Source: Aquimarina acroporae (GTDB taxonomy: Bacteria; Bacteroidota; Bacteroidia; Flavobacteriales; Flavobacteriaceae). Taken from it: 64,000 nucleotides of DNA. Where the stretch lies: NCBI RefSeq assembly GCF_023195925.1, contig NZ_JALPRE010000003.1, positions 62,001 to 126,000 on the forward strand, written 5' to 3'. The notes under the pieces are model-generated. The model did not search any database. It worked only from the letters and a program-made list of their open reading frames with translations, and was not told the DNA's origin. Positions 44,214-52,972 of the stretch are shown one piece after another; within the stretch, counting starts at the first letter, position 1, and the number at the start of each line of letters is the position of its first letter. The position numbers and the translations under genes were made by a program.

Positions 44214-44615
44214 GTTTTCCAGAGTTATTTTTAATCTGCCAAGCATCATTAATTCTGATTTGTTTTTGCCAGAAAAAGCATCAGCAATATTATTTGCTGT
44301 TTCCCAAATAAGTTGTTTTATCCTTTTACTGAAGTAAGTTTTATAGTCGTTGTAAAATGTCTCAAATTCTTTAAAACAAGATTCGGCATTTGGAGTTTCA
44401 TAATCCATCCAATCAAAAACAATTTCAATCTGAAAAGCTGCATCTGCACCAAATTCATCTACTATATCATCTACCTGTAACCATTTTGATTTTACAATTT
44501 TCCGAAGAGAATTATATTCAGATTCTCGAACCACTTTATCTGATGCTGCGACAGCATAAAAAAGCTTTCCCAAATTCTGGTAAAAAGTAATTCCTATATT
44601 TTGTGTTGTATCCAT
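44211..44615 (-). CDS. TerB-like helical protein
   Basis: A 134-residue all-helical protein whose start (LGKLFYAVAASDKVVRESEYNSLRKIVKSKW) resembles the TerB/TerB-like fold: an acidic helical repeat with conserved D/E residues found in tellurite-resistance and membrane-stress systems. No other ter genes are nearby. It has an FNR-like box/-7 pair at standard spacing, divergent from the sensor kinase gene, so it is likely part of the same regulon. Confidence 0.65.
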   Translation of the reverse strand: MDTTQNIGITFYQNLGKLFYAVAASDKVVRESEYNSLRKIVKSKWLQVDDIVDEFGADAAFQIEIVFDWMDYETPNAESCFKEFETFYNDYKTYFSKRIKQLIWETANNIADAFSGKNKSELMMLGRLKITLEN

Positions 44616-44643
44616 TTTTAATTGTATTAAATAATTTATATGA

Positions 44644-44715
44644 TAAAATTAAGTACCTTTTATGAGGCTTTTTATGATATTCGTCAGTTCCCGTAAATCA
44701 AATTATGTAAATTTG
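44644..44715. promoter_or_regulatory. FNR-like box in divergent promoter, TerB-like / sensor kinase
   Basis: TGAT-ATTC-GTCA (44675-44686). To the left, TAATTTTA (44651-44644) lies after 23 bp for the TerB-like gene. To the right, a perfect TAAATTTG (44708-44715) lies after 21 bp, only 5 bases before the kinase ATG, so the kinase mRNA would be nearly leaderless. This suggests feedback control of the sensor. Confidence 0.6.
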
Positions 44716-44719
44716 AAAA

Positions 44720-45958
44720 ATGAAGGTTTTTGAAAAACAGAGTAATGTTTTTAAGATTTTATCAGAAGCAATTTCCGAAGGAATTCTGGTAGTAAATAAA
44801 GAACAAACTATAGTTGCTACGAATGGTTCTGCCGATGAAATTTTTGGATATGATCGAGATGAACTTATTGGGAAATCACTAAATATTTTAATACCACAAA
44901 AGTATCATCATAACCATGGTGCACATTTTAAAAGTTTTATAAATAAGGCTGAAAGACGTAACATGGGTAGAGGAAGAGATATTTTTGGAGTTCGTAAAGA
45001 TGGTAGTGAATTTCCTCTGGAGGCAGGATTAAATCCTTTCACCATCTATGACAATGAGTATGTAATGGCATTGGTAATAGATATTAGTGAGCGAAAGGAG
45101 CAAGAACAAAAGATTCAAGAACTAAATACTCAATTAGAGCAAAAAATAGCACTTCGCACCAAAGAGTTACATCAAACTATCGAAGAGTTAAAAGAAGAGG
45201 TGAAACTTCGGGTAGAAGCTGAAGCAAAGGCTAAAGAATCTTTACAAAAAGAGCGAGATCTTAATGAATTAAAAACAAAGTTTTTATCATTGGTTTCACA
45301 TGAGTTTAAAACACCATTAAGTGGGATTTTAACTTCTACCACCCTAATAGGAAAATACACTAAAACCGATCAACAGGCGAAAAGAGATAAACACCTTGAT
45401 ACTATTAAAAATAAAGTAAAGTATTTAGATAATATTTTGACCGATTTTTTATCGGTTGAACGACTTGATAGTGGAAAAGTAAATTATAAGTTTTCTACTT
45501 TTCCTTTGAGCAAAGTAATTAATGAAGTGGTCTATGATGCAAATATGCTACTAAAAGACGGTCAAAGAATAAACTACCCCGCTAATATTGATGATTACAT
45601 TATTGAATTTGATGAAAAAATATTGGAGTTAATCCTTACCAATTTGATAGGGAATGCAATCAAATATTCACCAGAGCATACAATAATAAGCCTTAACGTT
45701 AATGTTGAAAATAAAGAATATGTTTTTGAAATCATCGATGAAGGTATAGGTATACCAGAGGAAGAACAAAAGTTCATTTTTAACAGATATTTTAGAGCAG
45801 AAAATGCATTATTAGACCAAGGTACCGGGATAGGTCTCAATATTGTAAAAAGCCATTTGGAAAACCTTGGAGGGAGTATTACTTTTACTAGTAAAGAGAG
45901 TAAGGGGACTACATTCAAGGTTTTAATTCCAATAACAAACAATCACCAAAATGACTAA
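44720..45958 (+). CDS. FixL-like PAS histidine kinase
   Basis: A 412-residue soluble kinase. One PAS domain (about 10-125) has the spacing of the haem PAS of FixL as I recall it: His66 in NHGAHF and Arg86 in GRGRDIFGVRKDGSEFP, 20 residues apart. A coiled coil (about 125-185) leads to the H-box LVSHEFKTPL (His194) and a HATPase module (LIGNAIKYS, DEGIGIPEEEQ, GTGIGLNIVKSHL). There are no membrane helices. It overlaps its regulator by 8 bases. Haem binding is a prediction from alignment by eye; many non-haem PAS domains share part of this pattern. Confidence 0.88.
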   Translation: MKVFEKQSNVFKILSEAISEGILVVNKEQTIVATNGSADEIFGYDRDELIGKSLNILIPQKYHHNHGAHFKSFINKAERRNMGRGRDIFGVRKDGSEFPLEAGLNPFTIYDNEYVMALVIDISERKEQEQKIQELNTQLEQKIALRTKELHQTIEELKEEVKLRVEAEAKAKESLQKERDLNELKTKFLSLVSHEFKTPLSGILTSTTLIGKYTKTDQQAKRDKHLDTIKNKVKYLDNILTDFLSVERLDSGKVNYKFSTFPLSKVINEVVYDANMLLKDGQRINYPANIDDYIIEFDEKILELILTNLIGNAIKYSPEHTIISLNVNVENKEYVFEIIDEGIGIPEEEQKFIFNRYFRAENALLDQGTGIGLNIVKSHLENLGGSITFTSKESKGTTFKVLIPITNNHQND

Positions 45959-47012
45959 AATTCTATTGATAGAAGACGATACTGCTTTACGAGAGAACAC
46001 TGCTGAATTGCTAGAATTGTCGGATTATGAAGTGTGTACAGCTCCAAATGGTAAGGTGGGCATAGAAAAAGCAAAAATAGAACATCCGAATATTATTGTT
46101 TGTGATATCATGATGCCTGAAATAGATGGGTATGGAGTGCTAGAGGCATTGTCGCAAGATCCAACCACAAATCAAATCCCGTTCATATTTTTATCGGCCA
46201 AAACTGAGCATAAGGAAATAAGAAAAGGGATGGATATGGGAGCCGATGATTATCTCACCAAACCTTTTGAAGAGGAGGAGTTATTAAGTGCGATCGAGAG
46301 TCGATTAGCAAAAGCGCAAATCTTATCAAAAATCATCGCCGATCAAGCGACTATACAAATACAGGATGCCACAAATGATGATGGGTTGCGTAACCTGCAT
46401 GAACTCAAGAATTTTTTTGATGACAATGGAGAGATTTTCGAATTTGAAAAAGGAGATGTTGTATATAAAGAAGGTGAGCATTCGAATAAAATATATCTCA
46501 TTTTAAAAGGAGTTATAAAGAGCCATAAAATGGATGAAAGCGGAAAAGAATTAATTACCGCTTTGTATAAAGCCGATGATTTTCTTGGATTTACCTCGTT
46601 TATAGATAATATACCCTACCAAGAGTCGGCTACTGCAGTAGAGAATGTAGAACTGGCAGGAATATCAAAAAATGATCTGAAGGATATTCTGGAGAAGAGC
46701 AAAAATATTTCTTTAGAACTTATGGAATTACTTACTGATAACCTTTCTGAAATAAAAGAACAATTGCTACAAATGGCGTATAGCTCTGTTCGAAAAAAGA
46801 CAGCTCAGACCATTCTTCAGTTTGCCGAAATATTGAACAAAAAACCCGAAGACAATATCAAAATTTCCAGGAATGATTTAGCCAGTGTAGCCGGAATAGC
46901 TACAGAAAGTTTGATACGAACTCTTTCAAGTTTTAAGAAAGATGGCCTTATTGAAATTGAAGGAAGGAATATTAGAATTCTTGATTTACCAGCTTTACAA
47001 TTAATGGAATAA
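45951..47012 (+). CDS. response regulator fused to Crp/Fnr-type DNA-binding module
   Basis: A 353-residue regulator. Receiver 1-120 (Asp52 in IVCDIMMPEIDG, Lys104 in LTKP), a linker, a cyclic-nucleotide-binding-like barrel about 150-245 (EFEKGDVVYKEGEHSNKIYLILKGV), a dimer helix and a Crp-type HTH about 280-345. In the recognition helix ATESLIRTL, Glu319 and Arg323 match the FNR/CRP residues that read TGA, and Ile322 sits where FNR has Ser212. The FNR Fe-S cysteines are missing, so the signal must come through phosphorylation by the overlapping kinase. This is effectively FixJ and FixK in one chain. It is the best candidate to bind the TGA-N6-TCA boxes in the island. Confidence 0.9.
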   Translation: MTKILLIEDDTALRENTAELLELSDYEVCTAPNGKVGIEKAKIEHPNIIVCDIMMPEIDGYGVLEALSQDPTTNQIPFIFLSAKTEHKEIRKGMDMGADDYLTKPFEEEELLSAIESRLAKAQILSKIIADQATIQIQDATNDDGLRNLHELKNFFDDNGEIFEFEKGDVVYKEGEHSNKIYLILKGVIKSHKMDESGKELITALYKADDFLGFTSFIDNIPYQESATAVENVELAGISKNDLKDILEKSKNISLELMELLTDNLSEIKEQLLQMAYSSVRKKTAQTILQFAEILNKKPEDNIKISRNDLASVAGIATESLIRTLSSFKKDGLIEIEGRNIRILDLPALQLME

Positions 47013-47022
47013 TAGGCTAAAC

Positions 47023-47065
47023 TGATTTTTGTCATACTTTTCTAGAAAACGTCTCAATACATTTG
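47023..47065 (+). promoter_or_regulatory. FNR-like box and -7 element for UspA-hemN
   Basis: TGAT-TTTT-GTCA (47023-47034), 23 bp, then TACATTTG (47058-47065), a perfect -7 match. The start would be about 17 bases before the ATG at 47087. Confidence 0.75.
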
Positions 47066-47086
47066 TTTGGTAACAATGTATTAGAG

Positions 47087-47926
47087 ATGAAAAATATTCT
47101 TGTTCCAACAGATTTTTCAGAAAATTCATGGAACGCCATTATATATGCGTTATCCTTTTTTAAAAAAGTAGGTTGTAATTTTTACTTCTTGCATGTGTCT
47201 CCCTATGATGAAGTGGTAGGAAGTGATACTTTTTTTCATACCGAAGATACTATTACGGCAAGGATAACATATAATGGTAGAGAACAAATGCAAAAGCTAC
47301 TTCAAAAGATTGAAAAACTCTCTCTAAATACCAAACATCATTTTTATTCTGTTCATGAATACATTTTTTTTATCGATGCCATTAGAAAACAGGTTGAAGA
47401 AAAAGAAATTGACTATATAGTCATGGGTACCAAAGGAGCTTCAGGCCTAAAAGAAAGAACTATAGGCAGTAATACAGGAGATGTAATTACCAAGGTTAAA
47501 TGTCCTGTTTTGGTAGTTCCGGAAAACGCAAAATATGTAAGACCTAAAGAAATAGCTTTTCCTACAGACTATAACTTAAACTACAAAAGCAAGATATTAG
47601 ATACTATAACTGGTATTATTTCACTAAGTAATGCTTCTTTAAGAGTGCTACATATAGCAAAAAAAGAAAAAGAACTGTCAGAACTTCAAAAGAGGAATAA
47701 AGATTTTTTGCATGATTATTTGGGAGATACCATAGAACATAGTTTTCACTTTCTCTCTAATACCAATATTGAAGAAGCAGTACAGTGTTTTGTTGAAAGC
47801 AGAGACATCGATATGATTACTATGATTGCTAAAAATGTCAACTTTTTTCAGCGAATTTTGTTCCGTCCCACGGTTGAGAAAATCAGCTACCATATTGATA
47901 TTCCTTTTTTAGTCTTACACGAATAA
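47087..47926 (+). CDS. universal stress protein, tandem Usp domains
   Basis: A 279-residue tandem Usp protein. The first domain carries the nucleotide-binding pattern VMGTKGASGLKERTIGSNTGDV; the second lacks it and ends PFLVLHE. The ATG at 47087 (MKNILVPTDFSENSW) agrees with the paralogues and with the -7 element, which excludes the longer frame from 47063. hemN begins 25 bases downstream without its own box, so the two are probably co-transcribed. Confidence 0.93.
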   Translation: MKNILVPTDFSENSWNAIIYALSFFKKVGCNFYFLHVSPYDEVVGSDTFFHTEDTITARITYNGREQMQKLLQKIEKLSLNTKHHFYSVHEYIFFIDAIRKQVEEKEIDYIVMGTKGASGLKERTIGSNTGDVITKVKCPVLVVPENAKYVRPKEIAFPTDYNLNYKSKILDTITGIISLSNASLRVLHIAKKEKELSELQKRNKDFLHDYLGDTIEHSFHFLSNTNIEEAVQCFVESRDIDMITMIAKNVNFFQRILFRPTVEKISYHIDIPFLVLHE

Positions 47927-47951
47927 TACAACCTCATTAATTTATCTCCAT

Positions 47952-49313
47952 ATGTGTACAAATTTAGTTACAAAATATAATATACCAGGTCCGAGATATA
48001 CCAGTTATCCCACAGTTCCATATTGGGATATGGATACATTTTCTTTAAAACAGTGGTCAGCGTCTGTGCAAAGATCATTCGAAGAAACTAATGTCGAAGA
48101 TGGTATTAGTTTATACATTCATTTACCGTTTTGTGAGAGCATGTGTACATTTTGTGGTTGTAATAAGAGAATTACAAAACGTCATGAAGTGGAGTTGCCT
48201 TATATACATTCTGTACTCGAGGAGTGGAGGTTATACCTCGAGCTTTTTGATAAGAAACCTAGAATTAAAGAACTACATTTAGGCGGTGGGACCCCAACGT
48301 TTTTTTCGCCAAAACATTTGAAATATCTGATTGAAGGAATTTTTTGGCAGGCAGAAAAAGCCGAAGACTGCGAATTCAGTTTTGAAGGACATCCCAATAA
48401 TACTACTCGAGAGCATTTGCAAGCTTTGTATGATGTTGGTTTTAGAAGAGTAAGCTTTGGAGTGCAGGATTATAACGAAACGGTGCAAAAGGCGATTCAT
48501 AGGGAGCAGCCTTTTGAAAATGTTGAATATGTCACTCAGGTGGCCAGAGAAATAGGATACACTTCTATTGGGCATGATATTATTTTTGGATTACCTTTTC
48601 AAACCGAAGCTGCTGTAAAACATACCGTTTTAAAGACCCAAGAGTTACTCCCAGATCGATTAGCATTTTACAGTTATGCCCATGTGCCATGGCAAAAAGG
48701 TAATGGACAACGAGGATTTCAAGATGCAGATTTACCGTCTGCAGAACATAAAAGAATACAATATGAAACTGGTAAAAAAATGCTGTCTCAAGTGGGCTAT
48801 GTAGAAATAGGAATGGATCATTTTGCACTACCAGAAGACACATTATACAAGTCAATGGAAAACGGAAATTTACATCGAAATTTCATGGGATATACAGCTT
48901 CTAAAACACAATTAATGATAGGTTTGGGGGTATCTTCTATTAGTGATAGTTGGTATGGGTTTGCTCAAAATGTAAAAAATATTGAAGAGTATCAATATTT
49001 GGTAAAAGAAGGTATTATTCCGGTATATCGTGGTCATATGTTAAATCAAGAAGATGAAATTATACGCCGACATATTTTAAACTTAATGTGCAATTTTGAA
49101 ACCCATTGGGGTAAAGATTTATATTTTAAGGAATTGCCTTTGGTTTTATCTAAATTAGATGAAATGAAAACTGATGGACTACTGGAGGTTTCTGATAATG
49201 GAATGAAAATATTGGATAAAGGGAAGCCCTTTGTTCGTAATATTTGCATGGCTTTTGACGTGCGATTACAGCGTAATAAACCGGAAACACAACTTTTTTC
49301 AATGACCGTTTAA
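47952..49313 (+). CDS. hemN: oxygen-independent coproporphyrinogen III oxidase
   Basis: A 453-residue radical-SAM enzyme that makes protoporphyrinogen IX without oxygen. The cluster motif CESMCTFCGC, the LHLGGGTPTF segment and the N-terminal PRYTSYPTVP are typical HemN. The need for haem without oxygen fits the oxidase and regulator genes around it. It is expressed behind the UspA gene from the FNR-like promoter at 47023. It ends 2 bases before the convergent hydroxylase gene. Confidence 0.97.
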   Translation: MCTNLVTKYNIPGPRYTSYPTVPYWDMDTFSLKQWSASVQRSFEETNVEDGISLYIHLPFCESMCTFCGCNKRITKRHEVELPYIHSVLEEWRLYLELFDKKPRIKELHLGGGTPTFFSPKHLKYLIEGIFWQAEKAEDCEFSFEGHPNNTTREHLQALYDVGFRRVSFGVQDYNETVQKAIHREQPFENVEYVTQVAREIGYTSIGHDIIFGLPFQTEAAVKHTVLKTQELLPDRLAFYSYAHVPWQKGNGQRGFQDADLPSAEHKRIQYETGKKMLSQVGYVEIGMDHFALPEDTLYKSMENGNLHRNFMGYTASKTQLMIGLGVSSISDSWYGFAQNVKNIEEYQYLVKEGIIPVYRGHMLNQEDEIIRRHILNLMCNFETHWGKDLYFKELPLVLSKLDEMKTDGLLEVSDNGMKILDKGKPFVRNICMAFDVRLQRNKPETQLFSMTV

Positions 49314-49315
49314 AT

Positions 49316-50242
49316 TTACTTTTCCGTATCTATACTTTTCATCTTTTTAAAGCCATATAACACTTGCCCACCAAAATTACTGGGAATATGTTGATCACCG
49401 GGAAACCCAAGAGGAATTTTACCACTATCTTCTGGAATATAATTGGTTTTAAAAATGTAATCCCAAAGGCTTAAACTAATTCCAAAATTAACACCAAATG
49501 AACCTTGGGGTAGGGTATAAGAATGATGATAAAGATGCATTACCGGATTATTAAAAATATACTTTAATGGTCCCCAGGTAATTTTAATATTAGCATGATT
49601 AAAATGTCCGATCGTAATGGCCAAAAAATGAACAATATAGGCTTGTTCTGGTTCAAAACCACCAATAATCATCACCCCCAATGTTTTTAGAGGTTTATAA
49701 AATATATTCTCCATCCAGTGGTAACGAAGATGAGCTGCAAACCCCATTTCTTTTACCGAATGATGAATTTTATGAAACTTCCACAAAAAATGATATTTGT
49801 GTAGTAACATATGTGTAAACCATTGCACAAAGTCTAAAATGATAAAGAATATGACCAATTGTAGCCACATAGGTAATTCAGAAATATCAAAAATAGTTAG
49901 ACTCTTTGTTTGTATACCAATACCTGAAAAAGCCAGGGATAGCAGTTTGTAGACACCACTTATTACAATGGTAAAGACAAAAAAATTGAAATACATATAA
50001 AACGCATCTAACCCAAAGTCTTTTCTGAATATAGATTGGTTTTTTCGCCATGGAAACACAATTTCTAAACCCCAGACTAATAAAGAAATAATGGTAAGTC
50101 CCCAGAAATAATTCATATACCAAGGAACCTCAAACAAAATAGAATCCCATGTCCATAATACACTATTCATAAAAGCATCGGTAAATGCAGTGAGGTATTT
50201 TTCCATAGTACTGTAAAAAGTTATGATTGGTTTTGATATCAT
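49316..50242 (-). CDS. sterol desaturase / fatty acid hydroxylase family protein
   Basis: A 308-residue di-iron membrane enzyme. The histidine clusters HMLLHKYHFLWKFHKIHHS, a central HFNHANI and VMHLYHHSY are the eight-His-type motif set of the fatty acid hydroxylase superfamily, set among about four membrane helices. Such enzymes use oxygen to hydroxylate lipids; the substrate is unknown. A second ATG at 50206 (MEKYLTAF) is a plausible alternative start. It may be the last gene of the oxidase operon or have its own promoter (121-base gap). Confidence 0.85.
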   Translation of the reverse strand: MISKPIITFYSTMEKYLTAFTDAFMNSVLWTWDSILFEVPWYMNYFWGLTIISLLVWGLEIVFPWRKNQSIFRKDFGLDAFYMYFNFFVFTIVISGVYKLLSLAFSGIGIQTKSLTIFDISELPMWLQLVIFFIILDFVQWFTHMLLHKYHFLWKFHKIHHSVKEMGFAAHLRYHWMENIFYKPLKTLGVMIIGGFEPEQAYIVHFLAITIGHFNHANIKITWGPLKYIFNNPVMHLYHHSYTLPQGSFGVNFGISLSLWDYIFKTNYIPEDSGKIPLGFPGDQHIPSNFGGQVLYGFKKMKSIDTEK

Positions 50243-50324
50243 TAGACGAAATTTTTCATCATATATTACCCAATCCTGATGTCACTTTTTATGTTTAAAT
50301 GTAAGGTTTTTAAAATAGACTGTA

Positions 50325-50340
50325 TGTAACAATGGTTACA
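50325..50340. promoter_or_regulatory. perfect palindrome upstream of the hydroxylase gene
   Basis: TGTAAC-AATG-GTTACA is a perfect 6-bp-arm palindrome of the Crp/Dnr-like form TGTnA-N6-TnACA, 83 bases upstream of the hydroxylase ORF start. It differs from the TGAT-type boxes of the island. Confidence 0.4.
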
Positions 50341-50363
50341 CTTAATTAGTTCTGCCCATAAAA

Positions 50364-51068
50364 CTAGGAGTGACATTCAAAATTAGCAGAAACTATTTCT
50401 GAAGAAGCTTCAGGAGAGAGGTAGGGAATTCCGAGTCCCATTCCTCTCAAAACAAAAAGTATTCCCATGATTACTATAAATATGGGGATCAATTTTTGTA
50501 TTCGATTACGTGTTTTTCCGGTAATAAAATTACCAGTATACACGGCAATGGTCATCATAGGTACGGTGCCTAATCCGAATAATATCATATACATACTACC
50601 CATTAGAATGTTTGAAGAAGCTATGGCGCCAAATACAGCCATATATACAAGACCACATGGTAAAAATCCGTTTAAAAAACCAATGGTTAAAAATGTATCT
50701 GTTGTTTTCTTTTGCAAGTTATAACCCAGAGCAGATTTTACCTTTGTAATTAAACGATATATAGGTCGGGTGAAAGCATGTTTTTTGGTTTGAAGAGAAG
50801 GTACAATAACTATAAGTATCATCAAAATTCCAATGATAATTGATAATCCCTGTTGTAAATTAAATATGTGAAAACTCTTACCCAATACACCAAAGAAAAA
50901 ACCAATAATTCCGTATGCCAATAACCTGCCAAAATGGTATAAAAAAACCTGAAATAGTTTTTTAGCACTATTCGACTTGTGTACAGGTAACATAAACGCA
51001 ATAGGGCCGCACATTCCTATGCAATGAAAACTACCTAAAAGACCTAATATGAATGCAGATACCAGCAC
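50364..51068 (-). CDS. SafE/TauE-like membrane protein in oxidase operon
   Basis: A 234-residue membrane protein with six helices: FILGLLGSFHCIGMCGPIAFMLP at the N-terminus and FLNGFLPCGLVYMAVFGAIAS in the middle. The conserved Cys pairs in GMCGP and PCG recall the UreH/DsbD-like family often found beside cbb3 genes. There it is suggested to take part in copper or metal delivery (also called CcoJ-like or SfiH-like). It starts at GTG 51068, immediately after the stop of ccoH. Confidence 0.82.
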   Translation of the reverse strand: MLVSAFILGLLGSFHCIGMCGPIAFMLPVHKSNSAKKLFQVFLYHFGRLLAYGIIGFFFGVLGKSFHIFNLQQGLSIIIGILMILIVIVPSLQTKKHAFTRPIYRLITKVKSALGYNLQKKTTDTFLTIGFLNGFLPCGLVYMAVFGAIASSNILMGSMYMILFGLGTVPMMTIAVYTGNFITGKTRNRIQKLIPIFIVIMGILFVLRGMGLGIPYLSPEASSEIVSANFECHS

Positions 51069-51515
51069 TTAATATGCAAATGATTTTTTAAATAAATAAC
51101 GAGTGTTTTCATACTCCCAATCGATAGTGATTTTCCATTTTCCTTCTATCATGTTTTCATCGGGAATTATCATACTATTTTGTTGGAGAGTAATGGGGAT
51201 AGTAAAGTCCAGTTGTTTGTTTGATGGGCGATACAATGAAATTACTCCACTAATTTTCTGGAATTCTTTCTCCTGTGGAAATTGAATAGACAGTCCTTGA
51301 GGTGTTTTTTTCATAGAAACGTCATTCAAGAGAGCTCTTGAATTTTTTTCGGCATCAATTTCTTCCTGAAAAGCAAGTTCCTTTTTGTAATACTCTTCGG
51401 TAACAAGGTCATGTTCATATTTCTTATTGGTATTCATATGCACAACGAAGTACATAATAAAAGAAATGAATCCTATAAATACCAATACGATTGCGGTTCC
51501 CCAGTTTATTTTCAT
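51069..51515 (-). CDS. ccoH: cbb3 oxidase assembly protein CcoH/FixH
   Basis: A 148-residue protein with a single N-terminal membrane helix (about 7-28) and a periplasmic beta domain (FixH family), as in cbb3 oxidase assembly factors that contact CcoN. The helix is followed by NTNKKYEHDLVTEEYYKKELAFQ, a common start of Bacteroidota FixH. It lies 19 bases after ccoG and directly before the SafE-like gene. Confidence 0.9.
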   Translation of the reverse strand: MKINWGTAIVLVFIGFISFIMYFVVHMNTNKKYEHDLVTEEYYKKELAFQEEIDAEKNSRALLNDVSMKKTPQGLSIQFPQEKEFQKISGVISLYRPSNKQLDFTIPITLQQNSMIIPDENMIEGKWKITIDWEYENTRYLFKKSFAY

Positions 51516-51534
51516 TTTCTTAGATTTTATAATT

Positions 51535-52956
51535 CTATCTATAACTTCTTGGCCCTAAAAAGGCTGCATAAGTAGTCTCTATGAGAGTGTTGTTGCTATA
51601 CACCCCTATTTTTAGTTTGTCTTTATCTCCACTTAGAGCAGATGCATTAACCTCAATAAATAATGTTCCTTCGGCTATTCCTTGTTTAGGAACAATAAAG
51701 TTTTTGTGTGTTACCTGTTCGATTTTTCCTTGGTGGGATAGCAATTCAAAATGTACATCGGTAATATCTTCGGTAGTTTTATTTACCAATTTATACGTAT
51801 ATACATTACTAATTATATTGTTCTCTTTTCTTTCATAAAGCTGTCCTGGTAATCTTAGAACATTAGCTTCTACGTCATTCCTTAAAAATAGCATCCCGGT
51901 AAGCACACCTATCAAAATGAATAGTACTGCACTGTATCCTTTTAACCTGGGAGTGAATTTGAATTTTGACTTTTTTGCAATGTTTTCTTCGCTGGCATAT
52001 CGAATAAGTCCTTTGGGTAGATTTACGCTTTCCATCATATGATCGCAGGCGTCTATACATGCAGTACAGTTTACACATTCGAGTTGGGTGCCGTTACGAA
52101 TATCGATGCCTGTAGGACATACATGTACACATTGAAAACAGTCTATACAATCACCTTTTCCGGTGCTTAGTCGGTCTTCATTTTTCTTGAATTTTGCTCT
52201 ACCTGCCTCTTTTTCTCCACGTTTGTAATCGTATGCAACTACGATTGATTTTGAGTCAAGCAATACACCTTGCAACCGACCATATGGGCAGGCAATAATA
52301 CATACTTGTTCTCTAAACCATGCAAAAACAAAATAGAAAACAGCCGTAAAAATTAGCAATGAAATTAGAGTGCTAACATGTTTTAAGGGACCATCAAATA
52401 TATATTGTAATAATTGATCGCTACCAATAAGGTAGGCCAAAAATACGTTTGCAATTAAGAAGGAAATAATGAAAAATATACTCCATTTTGTTATTCTTTT
52501 CCTGATTTTTTCGGCATCCCAGGCTTGCTTGTCAAGTCGAATTTGTTTTCCGCGATCACCTTCAATCCAGTATTCGATTCTTCTGAAAACCATTTCCATG
52601 AAAATAGTTTGTGGACAAACCCACCCGCAGAAAAGTCTTCCAAACGCTACAGTGAATAGCGTTATAAATATGACTCCTATAATCATAGAAATTACAAACA
52701 AATGAAAGTCCTGAGGCCAGAAGGGGGCTCCAAAAATATTGAACCGTCGCTCCAAGACATTAAAAAGCAAGAATTGATTTCCGTTAATCTTAATAAACGG
52801 AGCAGAAAATAGGAAGATTAACAACCCATAACTTACCCATTTTCTGTAGGCATAGAATTTTCCACTTGGTTTTTTGGGGTATACCCATGCTCGTTTTCCT
52901 TCTGCATTTACAGTAGCAATCGAATCTCTGAACTTTTCATTTGTTGGCGTTTCCAA
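51535..52956 (-). CDS. ccoG: cbb3 oxidase accessory protein CcoG (Fe-S, copper reductase type)
   Basis: A 473-residue membrane protein with about five helices, polyferredoxin motifs FCGWVCPQ, CIIACPYGR, and CIDCFQCVHVCP with CVNCTACIDAC, and a C-terminal IgG-like FixG domain (about 370-470). CcoG is known to reduce Cu(II) to Cu(I) for the oxidase in other bacteria. The gene follows ccoP by 16 bases. Confidence 0.95.
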   Translation of the reverse strand: METPTNEKFRDSIATVNAEGKRAWVYPKKPSGKFYAYRKWVSYGLLIFLFSAPFIKINGNQFLLFNVLERRFNIFGAPFWPQDFHLFVISMIIGVIFITLFTVAFGRLFCGWVCPQTIFMEMVFRRIEYWIEGDRGKQIRLDKQAWDAEKIRKRITKWSIFFIISFLIANVFLAYLIGSDQLLQYIFDGPLKHVSTLISLLIFTAVFYFVFAWFREQVCIIACPYGRLQGVLLDSKSIVVAYDYKRGEKEAGRAKFKKNEDRLSTGKGDCIDCFQCVHVCPTGIDIRNGTQLECVNCTACIDACDHMMESVNLPKGLIRYASEENIAKKSKFKFTPRLKGYSAVLFILIGVLTGMLFLRNDVEANVLRLPGQLYERKENNIISNVYTYKLVNKTTEDITDVHFELLSHQGKIEQVTHKNFIVPKQGIAEGTLFIEVNASALSGDKDKLKIGVYSNNTLIETTYAAFLGPRSYR

Positions 52957-52972
52957 GAGTCTTAATTTTCAA

